Shown piece after piece: positions 1 to 5,418 of a stretch of 6,955 nt of DNA. A model generated the notes under the pieces. It was given only the letters and a program-made list of their open reading frames with translations, searched no databases and had not been told where the DNA came from. Within the stretch, counting starts at the first letter, position 1. Each line of letters opens with the position of its first letter. Position numbers and translations under genes: made by a program. Source of the stretch: Deltaproteobacteria bacterium UBA2409 (GTDB taxonomy: Bacteria; Bdellovibrionota_C; UBA2361; DDRT01); assembly GCA_002343185.1 (NCBI GenBank), contig DDRT01000002.1:11742-18696 (forward strand), in the 5' to 3' direction.

Positions 1-14
1 AGGTAAGTGACATT

Positions 15-43
15 GGTCAGGCCTTCCGGCCTGACCCCCAAGT
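15..43 (-). repeat. REP-like GC-rich palindrome, left copy (one arm shortened)
   Basis: Arms GGTCAGGCC (15-23) and GGCCTGACC (28-36) flank a 4-nt loop, followed by CCCCAAGT-type sequence up to 43. Positions 28-43 are identical to the right half of the copy at 3897-3912. The other arm is shorter here: it stops at 15 and is flanked by unrelated sequence, so this copy has a 9-bp stem against 16 bp in the other. Read on the minus strand, the loop is GGAA, as in the other copy read on the plus strand. The copies are therefore inverted relative to each other, and each is entered in the same sense by the operon ending at it. It overlaps the 3' end of the VanZ-like gene. There is no T-run after the stem, so it is not a standard intrinsic terminator. 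Confidence 0.9.
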
Positions 44-487
44 GCCAAAAAAACTAGCATTTCTGCTCTGCAACACACAAACCAAACCCCCAACAAGACA
101 TGAAACCAGATTTAATACCATATCCCTTGGATCGCACACCCTCCATGGCAAGATCCACTGAAACAGCTCATCTCCAACGCTTATACCTGAGATCCAAAGG
201 AATTTGTAATTAACTCTATTTAAAAAAACGAAATATCCGAAAGACCCAAATAAAAATATATGTATTAGCTCTTCAGGAACTAAAAATGGATAAAGTAGAG
301 CCAATAGACCACCAAAAGCTATACTTGCACTTAGTCCGAGCAGTCGATAACTAAAAAATAACCCTCCAAACAATACAAATAATAAAAATAGCTCTCTTCC
401 AAGAACTCCTCTTCCAAGATCCCATGCCTGTCTACCAAGTAGAGAAAACAAGAAGATCACTGAAATGATTGTGTAGATCTTGCTCAT
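17..487 (-). CDS. VanZ-like integral membrane protein
   Basis: This 156-aa hydrophobic protein has about five predicted membrane segments (roughly residues 4-18, 32-48, 52-70, 73-90 and 122-140). Near the C-terminus it carries the VanZ-family pattern: D106-E107, Q110, P114, R116, D122 and N126 before the last helix. H76 fits the family's earlier His position. VanZ-like proteins are small membrane proteins. VanZ itself gives low-level teicoplanin resistance, but the role of most relatives is unknown, so no resistance function is claimed. The ATG lies in an ATGA overlap (484-487) with the stop of the upstream metallo-hydrolase gene, which implies translational coupling as the last gene of a three-gene minus-strand operon. 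The last eight residues (T149-A156) and the TGA stop come from the palindromic repeat, so the natural C-terminus has probably been replaced. Confidence 0.75.
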   Translation of the reverse strand: MSKIYTIISVIFLFSLLGRQAWDLGRGVLGRELFLLFVLFGGLFFSYRLLGLSASIAFGGLLALLYPFLVPEELIHIFLFGSFGYFVFLNRVNYKFLWISGISVGDELFQWILPWRVCDPRDMVLNLVSCLVGGLVCVLQSRNASFFGTWGSGRKA

Positions 488-1242
488 AAAGATATTTTAA
501 TATCTCCACTTTCGAATGTTTTAAAAATTTTTGTCCCGTTTTTTTCCCATCTCTTAAGAACAAGGTCGTCCGGGTATCCCCTTAGGTTATTTTTGTTAAC
601 AGAAACAATGCCGAGTCTTGCGCGTACTGATTTTACGAAACTAACACTTGAGGCATATGTAGAGCCATGATGGCCAATCTGAATCACTTCACACTCGAAG
701 CCACCAATCTTATTTTCTGCTTTTTTAAGGGCATCAGACATTAAAACTGCGCATTTATTATTGTAGCTGATCTTTAATACCAGTGAATTTTCATTCCAGT
801 CCACTGCGAGACTACCTGGAGAAAGAACTTCAATTAGGCCCTTCCCGACCTTCAAAAAATCACCTTTTTTTAGTTTTTTATATTTTTCTCTTCGAAACTC
901 TTCTTTGAACCATCTATAAGGCTCATCAATTTTTGTTATTTTTTCTCCGTTATCAAACCTGAATTTTGGATTAAGTTCATCTAAGATCTGAAACACTCCA
1001 CCAATATGATCTTGATGAGGGTGGGTAATTATAAGCGCTTGAAGTTTGCCACCTGTTAGCTTTTTAACTTTTCTTACCAAAACAGGGGCAGTTGCAGGAT
1101 TGCCAGTGTCTACCAGAATATGGCTTGAACCTTGGGAGATTAAGGTTGCTGCACCTTCTCCCACATCAAAAAAAGTTAGATTTAATTCTGCCTGCACTAA
1201 ACTCACTAAGAATAGAACCAAAAGCACGTGGTACATTACCAC
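484..1242 (-). CDS. Predicted exported metallo-beta-lactamase-fold hydrolase, ComEC/Rec2 C-terminal-like
   Basis: This 252-aa protein matches the soluble MBL domain of ComEC/Rec2 without its membrane channel. Residues 25-34 (FFDVGEGAAT) resemble ComEC's FxDVGQGDA strand, and D45-T46-G47 follows. The metal-binding motif THPHQDHIGG spans 73-82 (H74, H76, D78, H79). Further family signs are ENSLVLKI at 151-158, LMSD at 167-170 and GHHGS at 190-194. Residues 1-18 look like a signal peptide with a VQA/E cleavage site and no lipobox Cys, so it is probably periplasmic or secreted. Substrate is unknown; ComEC relatives are thought to act on DNA or other phosphodiesters. Two starts are possible. GTG at 1242 is 6 nt after the AGAAGGG ribosome site and ATG at 1236 is 12 nt after it. 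GTG fits the spacing, but the ATG sits in the loop of a palindrome. The gene lies 24 nt after the sigma-like gene. Confidence 0.88.
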   Translation of the reverse strand: MVMYHVLLVLFLVSLVQAELNLTFFDVGEGAATLISQGSSHILVDTGNPATAPVLVRKVKKLTGGKLQALIITHPHQDHIGGVFQILDELNPKFRFDNGEKITKIDEPYRWFKEEFRREKYKKLKKGDFLKVGKGLIEVLSPGSLAVDWNENSLVLKISYNNKCAVLMSDALKKAENKIGGFECEVIQIGHHGSTYASSVSFVKSVRARLGIVSVNKNNLRGYPDDLVLKRWEKNGTKIFKTFESGDIKISL

Positions 1243-1245
1243 GTG
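1225..1245. repeat. Perfect 9-bp inverted repeat around the metallo-hydrolase start codon
   Basis: CACGTGGTA (1225-1233), a 3-nt spacer (1234-1236) and TACCACGTG (1237-1245) form a perfect 21-bp dyad. On the coding (minus) strand the spacer is exactly ATG, the second in-frame candidate start of the metallo-hydrolase. The other candidate, GTG at 1242, lies inside the 5' arm, and the AGAAGGG ribosome site lies just upstream (1250-1257). As RNA the dyad could hide the GTG and expose the ATG in a tight loop. As DNA it could be a dimeric protein's binding site. Either function is inference; the symmetry is directly visible. Confidence 0.6.
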
Positions 1246-1248
1246 AGC

Positions 1249-1256
1249 CCTTCTTC
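1249..1256 (-). promoter_or_regulatory. Ribosome binding site of the metallo-hydrolase gene
   Basis: The minus strand reads GAAGAAGG here. The site is 6 nt upstream of the GTG at 1242 and 12 nt upstream of the ATG at 1236, which makes the GTG the better spaced start. Confidence 0.5.
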
Positions 1257-1266
1257 TGAAAGTTCT

Positions 1267-2001
1267 CTACTTAGCGACTCTGACTTCGCTCTCTACAGAA
1301 CGTGGACGTCTTCGAACAATTTTTCTCCTATCCATCGTTCTTCTAACAACTCGAGGAGCTTCTTCATTTTCAAAATCTGGTCTTGCAAGAATTATATCAT
1401 CTGCTTTCATCTGACCTGAAATCTCAGAGTGTAGCGCTTCAAGGGCTCGTCTTTTCACTCTTGAAATATGACATCGGCTATAGCCAAGGTTCCTAGCGAT
1501 ATCTATCATCTGAACCTCTTCAGCAAATAACTGTGATAGAACCGATTTCTCTAATTCATCCAGCTTTTCAAATGACTTCTGACTAAGCGCTATCATCTCC
1601 TGTTTATAGAGAGCTTCTTCTGGGGAAGGAGTTTCTTCACTTGTAAGGGCATCAGCAATATCCATTGCATTTGCCTTCTCATCTTCTAAAGCACTAATTG
1701 CATCAAGTTCAACTAGTGGCAGATTAGAGGATTGAACAGCATAAGTTATAGCTCTAATAAGATTTCCTCTAAGATGATAAAAGAGGAAGGTCATAAAACT
1801 TGCACCACGTTCCGGATTAAATCTACTTGCTGCCTCACAAAGAGATAGATCAACTAGGCTATCAACCTCTTGAATGTCGAGACGTGAGCGCCACTTACGA
1901 AGAATTGATCTTGCAAGTTTTCTAGCCTTGCCTCGGTAGCGTATTACATACTCCTCACGTAGTGAGTCTGTGATGATTTCTTTCTTTTTTGCGGCTCCCA
2001 T
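1267..2001 (-). CDS. Sigma-70-family RNA polymerase sigma factor (regions 2 and 4) with Arg-rich C-terminal tail
   Basis: This 244-aa protein has a sigma region 2 at about residues 16-88, with EVDSLVDLSLCEAASRF followed by the RGASFMTFLFYHLRG stretch that corresponds to the -10-recognising part. A region 4 follows at about 143-192, with LDELEKSVLSQLF and a helix-turn-helix (165-188) containing IARNLGYSRCHISRVKRR, which would contact the -35 element. The 55-residue acidic linker between them shows no clear region 3, unlike typical FliA/WhiG sigma factors. Residues 193-244 form a tail unusual for the family, with an Arg cluster at 217-234. The ATG at 2001 has a good AAAAGGA ribosome site 5 nt upstream. 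It is the first gene of a minus-strand operon with the metallo-hydrolase and VanZ-like genes, and is divergent from a second sigma-like gene. No anti-sigma gene is adjacent on this strand. Confidence 0.88.
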   Translation of the reverse strand: MGAAKKKEIITDSLREEYVIRYRGKARKLARSILRKWRSRLDIQEVDSLVDLSLCEAASRFNPERGASFMTFLFYHLRGNLIRAITYAVQSSNLPLVELDAISALEDEKANAMDIADALTSEETPSPEEALYKQEMIALSQKSFEKLDELEKSVLSQLFAEEVQMIDIARNLGYSRCHISRVKRRALEALHSEISGQMKADDIILARPDFENEEAPRVVRRTMDRRKIVRRRPRSVESEVRVAK

Positions 2002-2006
2002 ATTTT

Positions 2007-2013
2007 TCCTTTT
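2007..2013 (-). promoter_or_regulatory. Ribosome binding site of the minus-strand sigma gene
   Basis: AAAAGGA on the minus strand lies 5 nt before the ATG at 2001 and supports that start. Confidence 0.65.
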
Positions 2014-2122
2014 ATGTCGTAATTTCAGCTAGTTATCCTAGAAGAATCACATTCCGTACCCGCATATCGTGTCTAAAATAGGTTCTGTTTCAGATTTTTT
2101 GCTATCCTGAATGAGAAACTTT

Positions 2123-2130
2123 GCCGATAA
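2123..2130 (+). promoter_or_regulatory. Sigma-28-like -10 octamer upstream of the second sigma-like gene
   Basis: GCCGATAA matches the E. coli FliA -10 consensus at 8 of 8 positions. Bases 10-12 nt upstream resemble TAAAGTTT poorly (3 of 8 at a 12-nt spacing), so a complete promoter is not shown. If used, transcription would begin only a few bases before the ATG at 2143, giving an almost leaderless message. That would fit the missing ribosome site. Confidence 0.25.
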
Positions 2131-2142
2131 TTCGTAGAGACC

Positions 2143-2910
2143 ATGGAAGATTCTAATGATTTCGAGTGTTTACCTAGAGAAGAAGCCGATGCTTTAGTAC
2201 TAGAGCATAGAGGTTGGGCTGAAAGCATAGCCAGATCAGTTGCAAGAGCATGGAACCTAGACTGGGAGCTTGATGGGCTAGATGGAGCTGCAATGGAGGC
2301 TCTAATATTTTGCGCCAGAAGGTTTCAACCCAAAAGAGGGGTTCCATTCAAAGGCTACGCCAGAAAACGCATACACGAGGCCTCTACTGAGGTTGCACGC
2401 AAGTGTAAAAGCTGGCACCGAGGTCTTGGTGTTTCCTCTCCTGATGAGCAGCGTTCAAGAGAGATTTCGGCTGACTTGCTTGAGATCTTCCCGGAAGTTC
2501 GGGTCGGAGAATTGGATGATTCAAATGCTAGATCAGCAATACGACAGATGTTAGTTGGAGCAAGCTTACTAGCTGTTAAGCAGGGAATGGAAGCAGCACA
2601 GCCTGACGAATTTCTCGACTATAAGAGAATGATTGAAAACGTGGCGTCTCTTGAACCAATCCATCAATTAATAATCTGGAAAGTATACTGGGAAGGTGTA
2701 TCTTTAAGATCACTAGCCGAAGAATGGCACACAGACGGACTAAATGTAATTAGAGAACATAAAACAGTGATCGAATACCTCCATAAAGATATGTCACTTA
2801 AAAAAGATTTTCTTAACAAACCAAAGGTAAGGCCTGGACTTAGAGCAAAAGCAAAAGAGATTCGAACTGGGCCATTTACTGAGCTATTGTTAGGGAGGGA
2901 GCACAGATGA
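2143..2910 (+). CDS. Divergent sigma-70-like protein (regions 2 and 4 recognisable)
   Basis: This 255-aa protein has the layout of a sigma factor with weaker conservation than its divergent neighbour. Residues 15-86 look like region 2: a helix with EHRGWAESIARSVAR, then GLDGAAMEALIFCARRFQP and a KRGVPFKGYARKRI stretch matching the RF-P-RG--F pattern of the neighbouring sigma. Residues 160-217 look like region 4, with ENVASLEPIHQLIIWKVYW followed by a helix-turn-helix-like segment (188-213). The long middle (90-158) matches no region 3 that I recognise, and the basic C-terminal tail is unlike typical sigma factors. It may be a functional alternative sigma factor or a derived regulator that no longer binds polymerase. 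The ATG at 2143 has no strong ribosome site. The stop overlaps the next gene's ATG (ATGA, 2907-2910), so it heads a three-gene operon. Confidence 0.75.
   Translation: MEDSNDFECLPREEADALVLEHRGWAESIARSVARAWNLDWELDGLDGAAMEALIFCARRFQPKRGVPFKGYARKRIHEASTEVARKCKSWHRGLGVSSPDEQRSREISADLLEIFPEVRVGELDDSNARSAIRQMLVGASLLAVKQGMEAAQPDEFLDYKRMIENVASLEPIHQLIIWKVYWEGVSLRSLAEEWHTDGLNVIREHKTVIEYLHKDMSLKKDFLNKPKVRPGLRAKAKEIRTGPFTELLLGREHR
2892..2898 (+). promoter_or_regulatory. Strong ribosome binding site for the 96-aa protein
   Basis: AGGGAGG ends 8 nt before the ATG at 2907, inside the end of the sigma-like gene. It suggests strong independent initiation as well as ATGA coupling. Confidence 0.75.
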
Positions 2911-3197
2911 CAAAAGATGATAAAATAAAAGGTATCTCTAAAACAAAAGCAGTTGATCAAATCACTAAAGTTGATGAAGTCAGTAAAGTTGCGGGAATAA
3001 AAGGCGCAGACAAAATCGCCCTTAGGCGAGCAACTACAATTATGACATCAGCAGAACGAGAGAAGTTTTTTAAGATGATAGAAGAAGAGGCTGACAAGCT
3101 TGCAGATGAAGGTTTAATACCAAAGAAAGAAAAAAATGTAGTATCTAAAGCTGTTAAGATGGCGATCGATTCAGGTATTATCGACGACGATGAATAG
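2907..3197 (+). CDS. 96-aa protein of unknown family with hydrophobic-every-third-residue N-terminus
   Basis: I do not recognise a family. The N-terminal part shows a strict period of three: I7, I10, T13, V16, I19, V22, V25, V28, I31, A34 and I37 lie exactly three apart, separated by mostly polar or charged pairs. Ten of these eleven are aliphatic or Ala. The C-terminal part (about 46-96) looks helical and charged, with SAEREKFFKMIEEEADKL and later KAVKMAIDSG, and ends in DDDE. There is no signal peptide or membrane segment. It starts in an ATGA overlap with the sigma-like gene, has a strong ribosome site, and overlaps the methyltransferase start by 8 nt, so it is the middle gene of an operon. 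A small protein co-translated with a sigma-like protein could be its regulator, but no anti-sigma motif is visible. Confidence 0.8.
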   Translation: MTKDDKIKGISKTKAVDQITKVDEVSKVAGIKGADKIALRRATTIMTSAEREKFFKMIEEEADKLADEGLIPKKEKNVVSKAVKMAIDSGIIDDDE

Positions 3198-3843
3198 ACT
3201 TTCAGAAATTGCCTTAAAGTATGACACCGACAAAGGACCGAATTGTCATAATTACACCCCTGTATATCATCAGTACTTTTACCCAATACGAAATGAGGTA
3301 AGAAATTTTCTTGAGATTGGCGTACTAAATGGAGCATCTCTTCAGATGTGGGAGGAGTATTTTCCAAATGCAAGGATTTGGGGATTTGACTGGAACACAA
3401 CGTTTGTCCCAGATCCAAATTCGCGAATTTCGATAATACACGGGGATCAGGGGAAAAAAGAGGATCTAGAGAGATTAAAAGCCGAAATTAAAGAACCATT
3501 GGATATTATAATCGACGATGGCGGTCATCATATGCATCAACAGATCCTGACTTTTCATGAGCTTTTCCCTACAGTCTCACCGGGTGGGTATTTTGTTATT
3601 GAAGACCTTCATACGTCCTACAGTACAGCCTATGGAGCAATCCCAGGTAAACTTACTGCAGTTGATCTAACTAAGAATTTAATAGATGAAGTACAGCTAA
3701 ATGGTAGATCCTTCATTGGAGATCCGATTAAATCCATTGAAGAAATAGGCTCTGGAACATTAAGTTTCTACGAGAAATTTATTGACTCGATACATATCCA
3801 TAAAAGCCTCGCTATCTTCTCAAGACGTGGTGTTTACGAGTAA
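3190..3843 (+). CDS. Class I SAM-dependent methyltransferase, macrocin O-methyltransferase (MycE)-like
   Basis: This 217-aa protein is a recognisable small-molecule or sugar O-methyltransferase. It opens with LALKYDTDKG-like sequence (KYDTDKG, 10-16) and HNYTPVY (20-26). It then shows the SAM-binding motif LEIGVLNGAS (41-50), an acidic strand end at D67, GDQ (85-87), IIDDGGHHMHQ (107-117), PGGYFVIEDLHTSY (131-144) and a C-terminal strand. The D109-D110, H113 and E138-D139 positions resemble the metal and catalytic residues of Mg-dependent MycE-type enzymes. Relatives often modify sugars in glycan or natural-product clusters; the substrate here is unknown and no glycan genes lie nearby. The ATG overlaps the previous gene by 8 nt and has no strong ribosome site, so translation is probably coupled. 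It is the last gene of the plus-strand operon, ending 33 nt before the palindromic repeat. Confidence 0.92.
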   Translation: MNRLSEIALKYDTDKGPNCHNYTPVYHQYFYPIRNEVRNFLEIGVLNGASLQMWEEYFPNARIWGFDWNTTFVPDPNSRISIIHGDQGKKEDLERLKAEIKEPLDIIIDDGGHHMHQQILTFHELFPTVSPGGYFVIEDLHTSYSTAYGAIPGKLTAVDLTKNLIDEVQLNGRSFIGDPIKSIEEIGSGTLSFYEKFIDSIHIHKSLAIFSRRGVYE

Positions 3844-3876
3844 GTTAAAAGATTAGGGTACTTTGGTGGTCAGGCA

Positions 3877-3912
3877 ACTTGGGGGTCAGGCCGGAAGGCC
3901 TGACCCCCAAGT
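3877..3912 (+). repeat. REP-like GC-rich palindrome, complete copy
   Basis: A perfect 16-bp inverted repeat runs from ACTTGGGGGTCAGGCC (3877-3892) through a GGAA loop (3893-3896) to GGCCTGACCCCCAAGT (3897-3912). The octamer GGTCAGGC also occurs at 3868-3875, 16 bp before its repeat at 3884, perhaps a fragment of another unit. The right half matches the copy at 28-43. Such hairpins resemble REP elements mobilised by RAYT (Y1-type) transposases, but none is encoded here. It may attenuate transcription or protect mRNA 3' ends after the methyltransferase gene, though no T-run follows. Confidence 0.92.
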
Positions 3913-4009
3913 AAAATCATCTCCATCCATCTATTCCTACCCTTCTAACAATTTTTCCTACTCTCCTTTCTCTGAAGCAAAGCACTCTCTTAATCAGATT
4001 AATACTTAT

Positions 4010-4345
4010 ATGGGTTCATTTTCCCTTTCCTTTAAGGGTCTTTTGCTGCATCTTCAAACTCTCTTCGACGAGACTGGAGGAGAAGCATGCCTAAAGTTTC
4101 TAGACTCCTTAGAGGGAGTAAGTCCAGAAAAAAGAAGGGCCTTTCTAACTGCTTGCACAAAAGTTTTAGTGGCTCTAAAGGAATCAAAAGAGAAATCCCC
4201 CTTCGAGGATAGTGAAGAAAAGTTAATAGAAACTCTGTGTAATGAGATCTTAGAAGAGATTAGAAAGCCTGAACTTAGCGTAATACCTGGTGGCTCTAGG
4301 CCAAAAACAGCAAGACGAGGGAAACTAATACCTATACTTAACTAG
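4010..4345 (+). CDS. Orphan 111-aa hypothetical protein
   Basis: No family is recognised. The reading frame stays open upstream to 3863, but that part would be encoded by the palindromic repeat and a Ser/Tyr/Pro-rich stretch. ATG at 4010 is the only ATG, GTG or TTG between the repeat and the conserved-looking part, so I choose it. No Shine-Dalgarno site precedes it. The product looks soluble and mostly helical: a mildly hydrophobic N-terminus (FKGLLLHLQTLF), Cys at 26, 48 and about 80, then charged helices (VALKESKEKS, KLIETLCNEILEEI) and a basic C-terminal tail (RPKTARRGK). The preceding 97 bases (3913-4009) hold no gene and only weak AT-rich promoter-like sequence. Its 3' end overlaps the convergent HDOD gene by 8 nt. 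Confidence 0.55.
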   Translation: MGSFSLSFKGLLLHLQTLFDETGGEACLKFLDSLEGVSPEKRRAFLTACTKVLVALKESKEKSPFEDSEEKLIETLCNEILEEIRKPELSVIPGGSRPKTARRGKLIPILN

Positions 4346-5228
4346 AATATAGTGCTCGTTCATTTTCAAACTGAACCTTTGCATCATCTATTAATTTATT
4401 TAGTTGAGCCTCTTCGATCTTTAGTAAGGTAGAAATTCTTTTTACAAGCGGGTTTTGATCTGGATATCCATCTGGTGACCCAATCTTAGAGGTGTGTGCA
4501 AGCGCATCAGCAAGTTGAACTACAGCAATCTGTTTTTCGACATCTGAATCAACTGTCTCAACGGGATCTCTATAATGTAGAATTACCTGACAGGTTTCAC
4601 CAGGAAAGTTCCATTTCTTTGCTACCAGAGCTCCAATTAACGGATGGGCAAATCCTAAGATCTGTTGCTCAGCTGATACGTAATCTACCTTTGTTGCCTC
4701 AATCTGCTTAATCACCTTAGAGTAAAGTTCACTAGTAGTTTTCTGTGAAATTAAAACTATCTGACCAAGAGTGTGGAGTAATGAAAGTAGAAAAACCTCT
4801 TCATGCCATCTCACTTTAATCAGGTTTGCCACTTTTGAAGCTACCATTGCAGAGAACATAGAATTCTCCCAGATAAGCTGCTCTAACTTACTCTGTCCGC
4901 TTGTCATCTGCCTTAGTGTGGCAGCAACCACTACACCTTTAAGTGCTTTAAGTCCTATTAACATTATAGCTTGATTTAGAGTTGTAATTTCTCTCTGCCT
5001 GGCAAACATTGCAGAGTTTGCGATCTTCAAAACTCTTGCGGCCAAAGCAGCATCTGTAGTCAATACTTTAGCCAGCTCTGGGGCTGAGCAAGAGGGATCT
5101 TCAACGAGTCTTAGTGCCTTTTGAGCAACGTGGGACATCGGTGGTAGATCACTCACCCAAGCCACAATCTCTCGCCAATCTTTACCTTCTGCTAATCTGC
5201 CACTAAATTCTTCTGGAGGCTGCGTCAT
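4338..5228 (-). CDS. HDOD-domain signalling protein
   Basis: This 296-aa protein is almost entirely one HDOD domain. It shows LPPMSHVAQKALRLVEDP (28-45), then ELAKVLTTDAALAARVLKIANSA (51-73) and the LNQAIMLIGLKALKGVVVA helix pair (84-102). LLSLLHTLGQIVL follows at 148-159 and HPLIGALVAKKWNFP at 195-209. The catalytic His-Asp pair of HD phosphohydrolases is replaced by His152-Thr153, as usual in HDOD proteins, so a non-enzymatic signalling or scaffold role is likely. No receiver, GGDEF or EAL domain is fused. HDOD proteins are linked to motility, biofilm and stress control in several bacteria. The ATG at 5228 has no strong ribosome site. A sigma-28-like promoter lies just upstream, and the gene is divergent from the STAS operon, so joint control is plausible. 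Confidence 0.94.
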   Translation of the reverse strand: MTQPPEEFSGRLAEGKDWREIVAWVSDLPPMSHVAQKALRLVEDPSCSAPELAKVLTTDAALAARVLKIANSAMFARQREITTLNQAIMLIGLKALKGVVVAATLRQMTSGQSKLEQLIWENSMFSAMVASKVANLIKVRWHEEVFLLSLLHTLGQIVLISQKTTSELYSKVIKQIEATKVDYVSAEQQILGFAHPLIGALVAKKWNFPGETCQVILHYRDPVETVDSDVEKQIAVVQLADALAHTSKIGSPDGYPDQNPLVKRISTLLKIEEAQLNKLIDDAKVQFENERALYSS

Positions 5229-5239
5229 ACTCTGTTTTC

Positions 5240-5267
5240 TTATCGACCTTAAGACTACAAAACATTA
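5240..5267 (-). promoter_or_regulatory. Possible sigma-28 (FliA)-type promoter of the HDOD gene
   Basis: On the minus strand TAATGTTT (5267-5260) is followed after 12 nt by GTCGATAA (5247-5240). Each octamer matches the enterobacterial FliA consensus (TAAAGTTT and GCCGATAA) at 7 of 8 positions, and the spacing is one more than the usual 11. The -10 box ends 11 nt before the ATG at 5228, so the leader would be only a few bases, consistent with the lack of a clear ribosome site. Confidence 0.4.
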
Positions 5268-5413
5268 AGGAATCTTAAAAGCCAATAATTTCAACTGCTT
5301 ATCAATAACTATGTTTTATTATATCTTTAAAATCTGATTCTTCTGCGAAAAATTATCATCAAAGTATTTAGGAGATTAAACTCTCTGCCGACTATTCCTC
5401 TTGGACACATTAC

Positions 5414-5418
5414 GGGAG
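5414..5418 (+). promoter_or_regulatory. Ribosome binding site of the STAS gene
   Basis: GGGAG, 5 nt before the ATG at 5424, supports that start. Confidence 0.65.

Larger units (their letters stand above)
2002..2142. promoter_or_regulatory. Divergent intergenic region between the two sigma-like genes
   Basis: This 141-bp AT-rich gap must hold the promoters of both trains. On the plus strand the best extended -10 candidate is TGCTATCCT (2100-2108), but no good -35 precedes it at 16-18 bp. A GCCGATAA octamer, identical to the enterobacterial sigma-28 -10 consensus, lies at 2123-2130, 12 nt before the plus-strand ATG. No convincing -35 accompanies it. On the minus strand I find no strong hexamer pair. 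The plus-strand gene has no clear Shine-Dalgarno site. Confidence 0.55.

Noticed and set aside
15..43. Classic rho-independent terminator at either palindrome
   Set aside because: Stems are strong but no T-run follows in either transcription direction, so only a hairpin or REP-like role is supported.
1046..1419. Plus-strand reading frames opposite the metallo-hydrolase and sigma genes
   Set aside because: They lie antisense to genes with strong family motifs and have no recognisable motif or ribosome site of their own.
2664..3418. Minus-strand reading frames opposite the plus-strand operon
   Set aside because: They are antisense to well-supported genes and show no family signature.
3863..4009. 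N-terminal extension of the 111-aa gene starting at TTG 3863
   Set aside because: The first codons are the palindromic repeat and the rest is Ser/Pro/Tyr-rich sequence that looks non-coding; no ribosome site favours the TTG.
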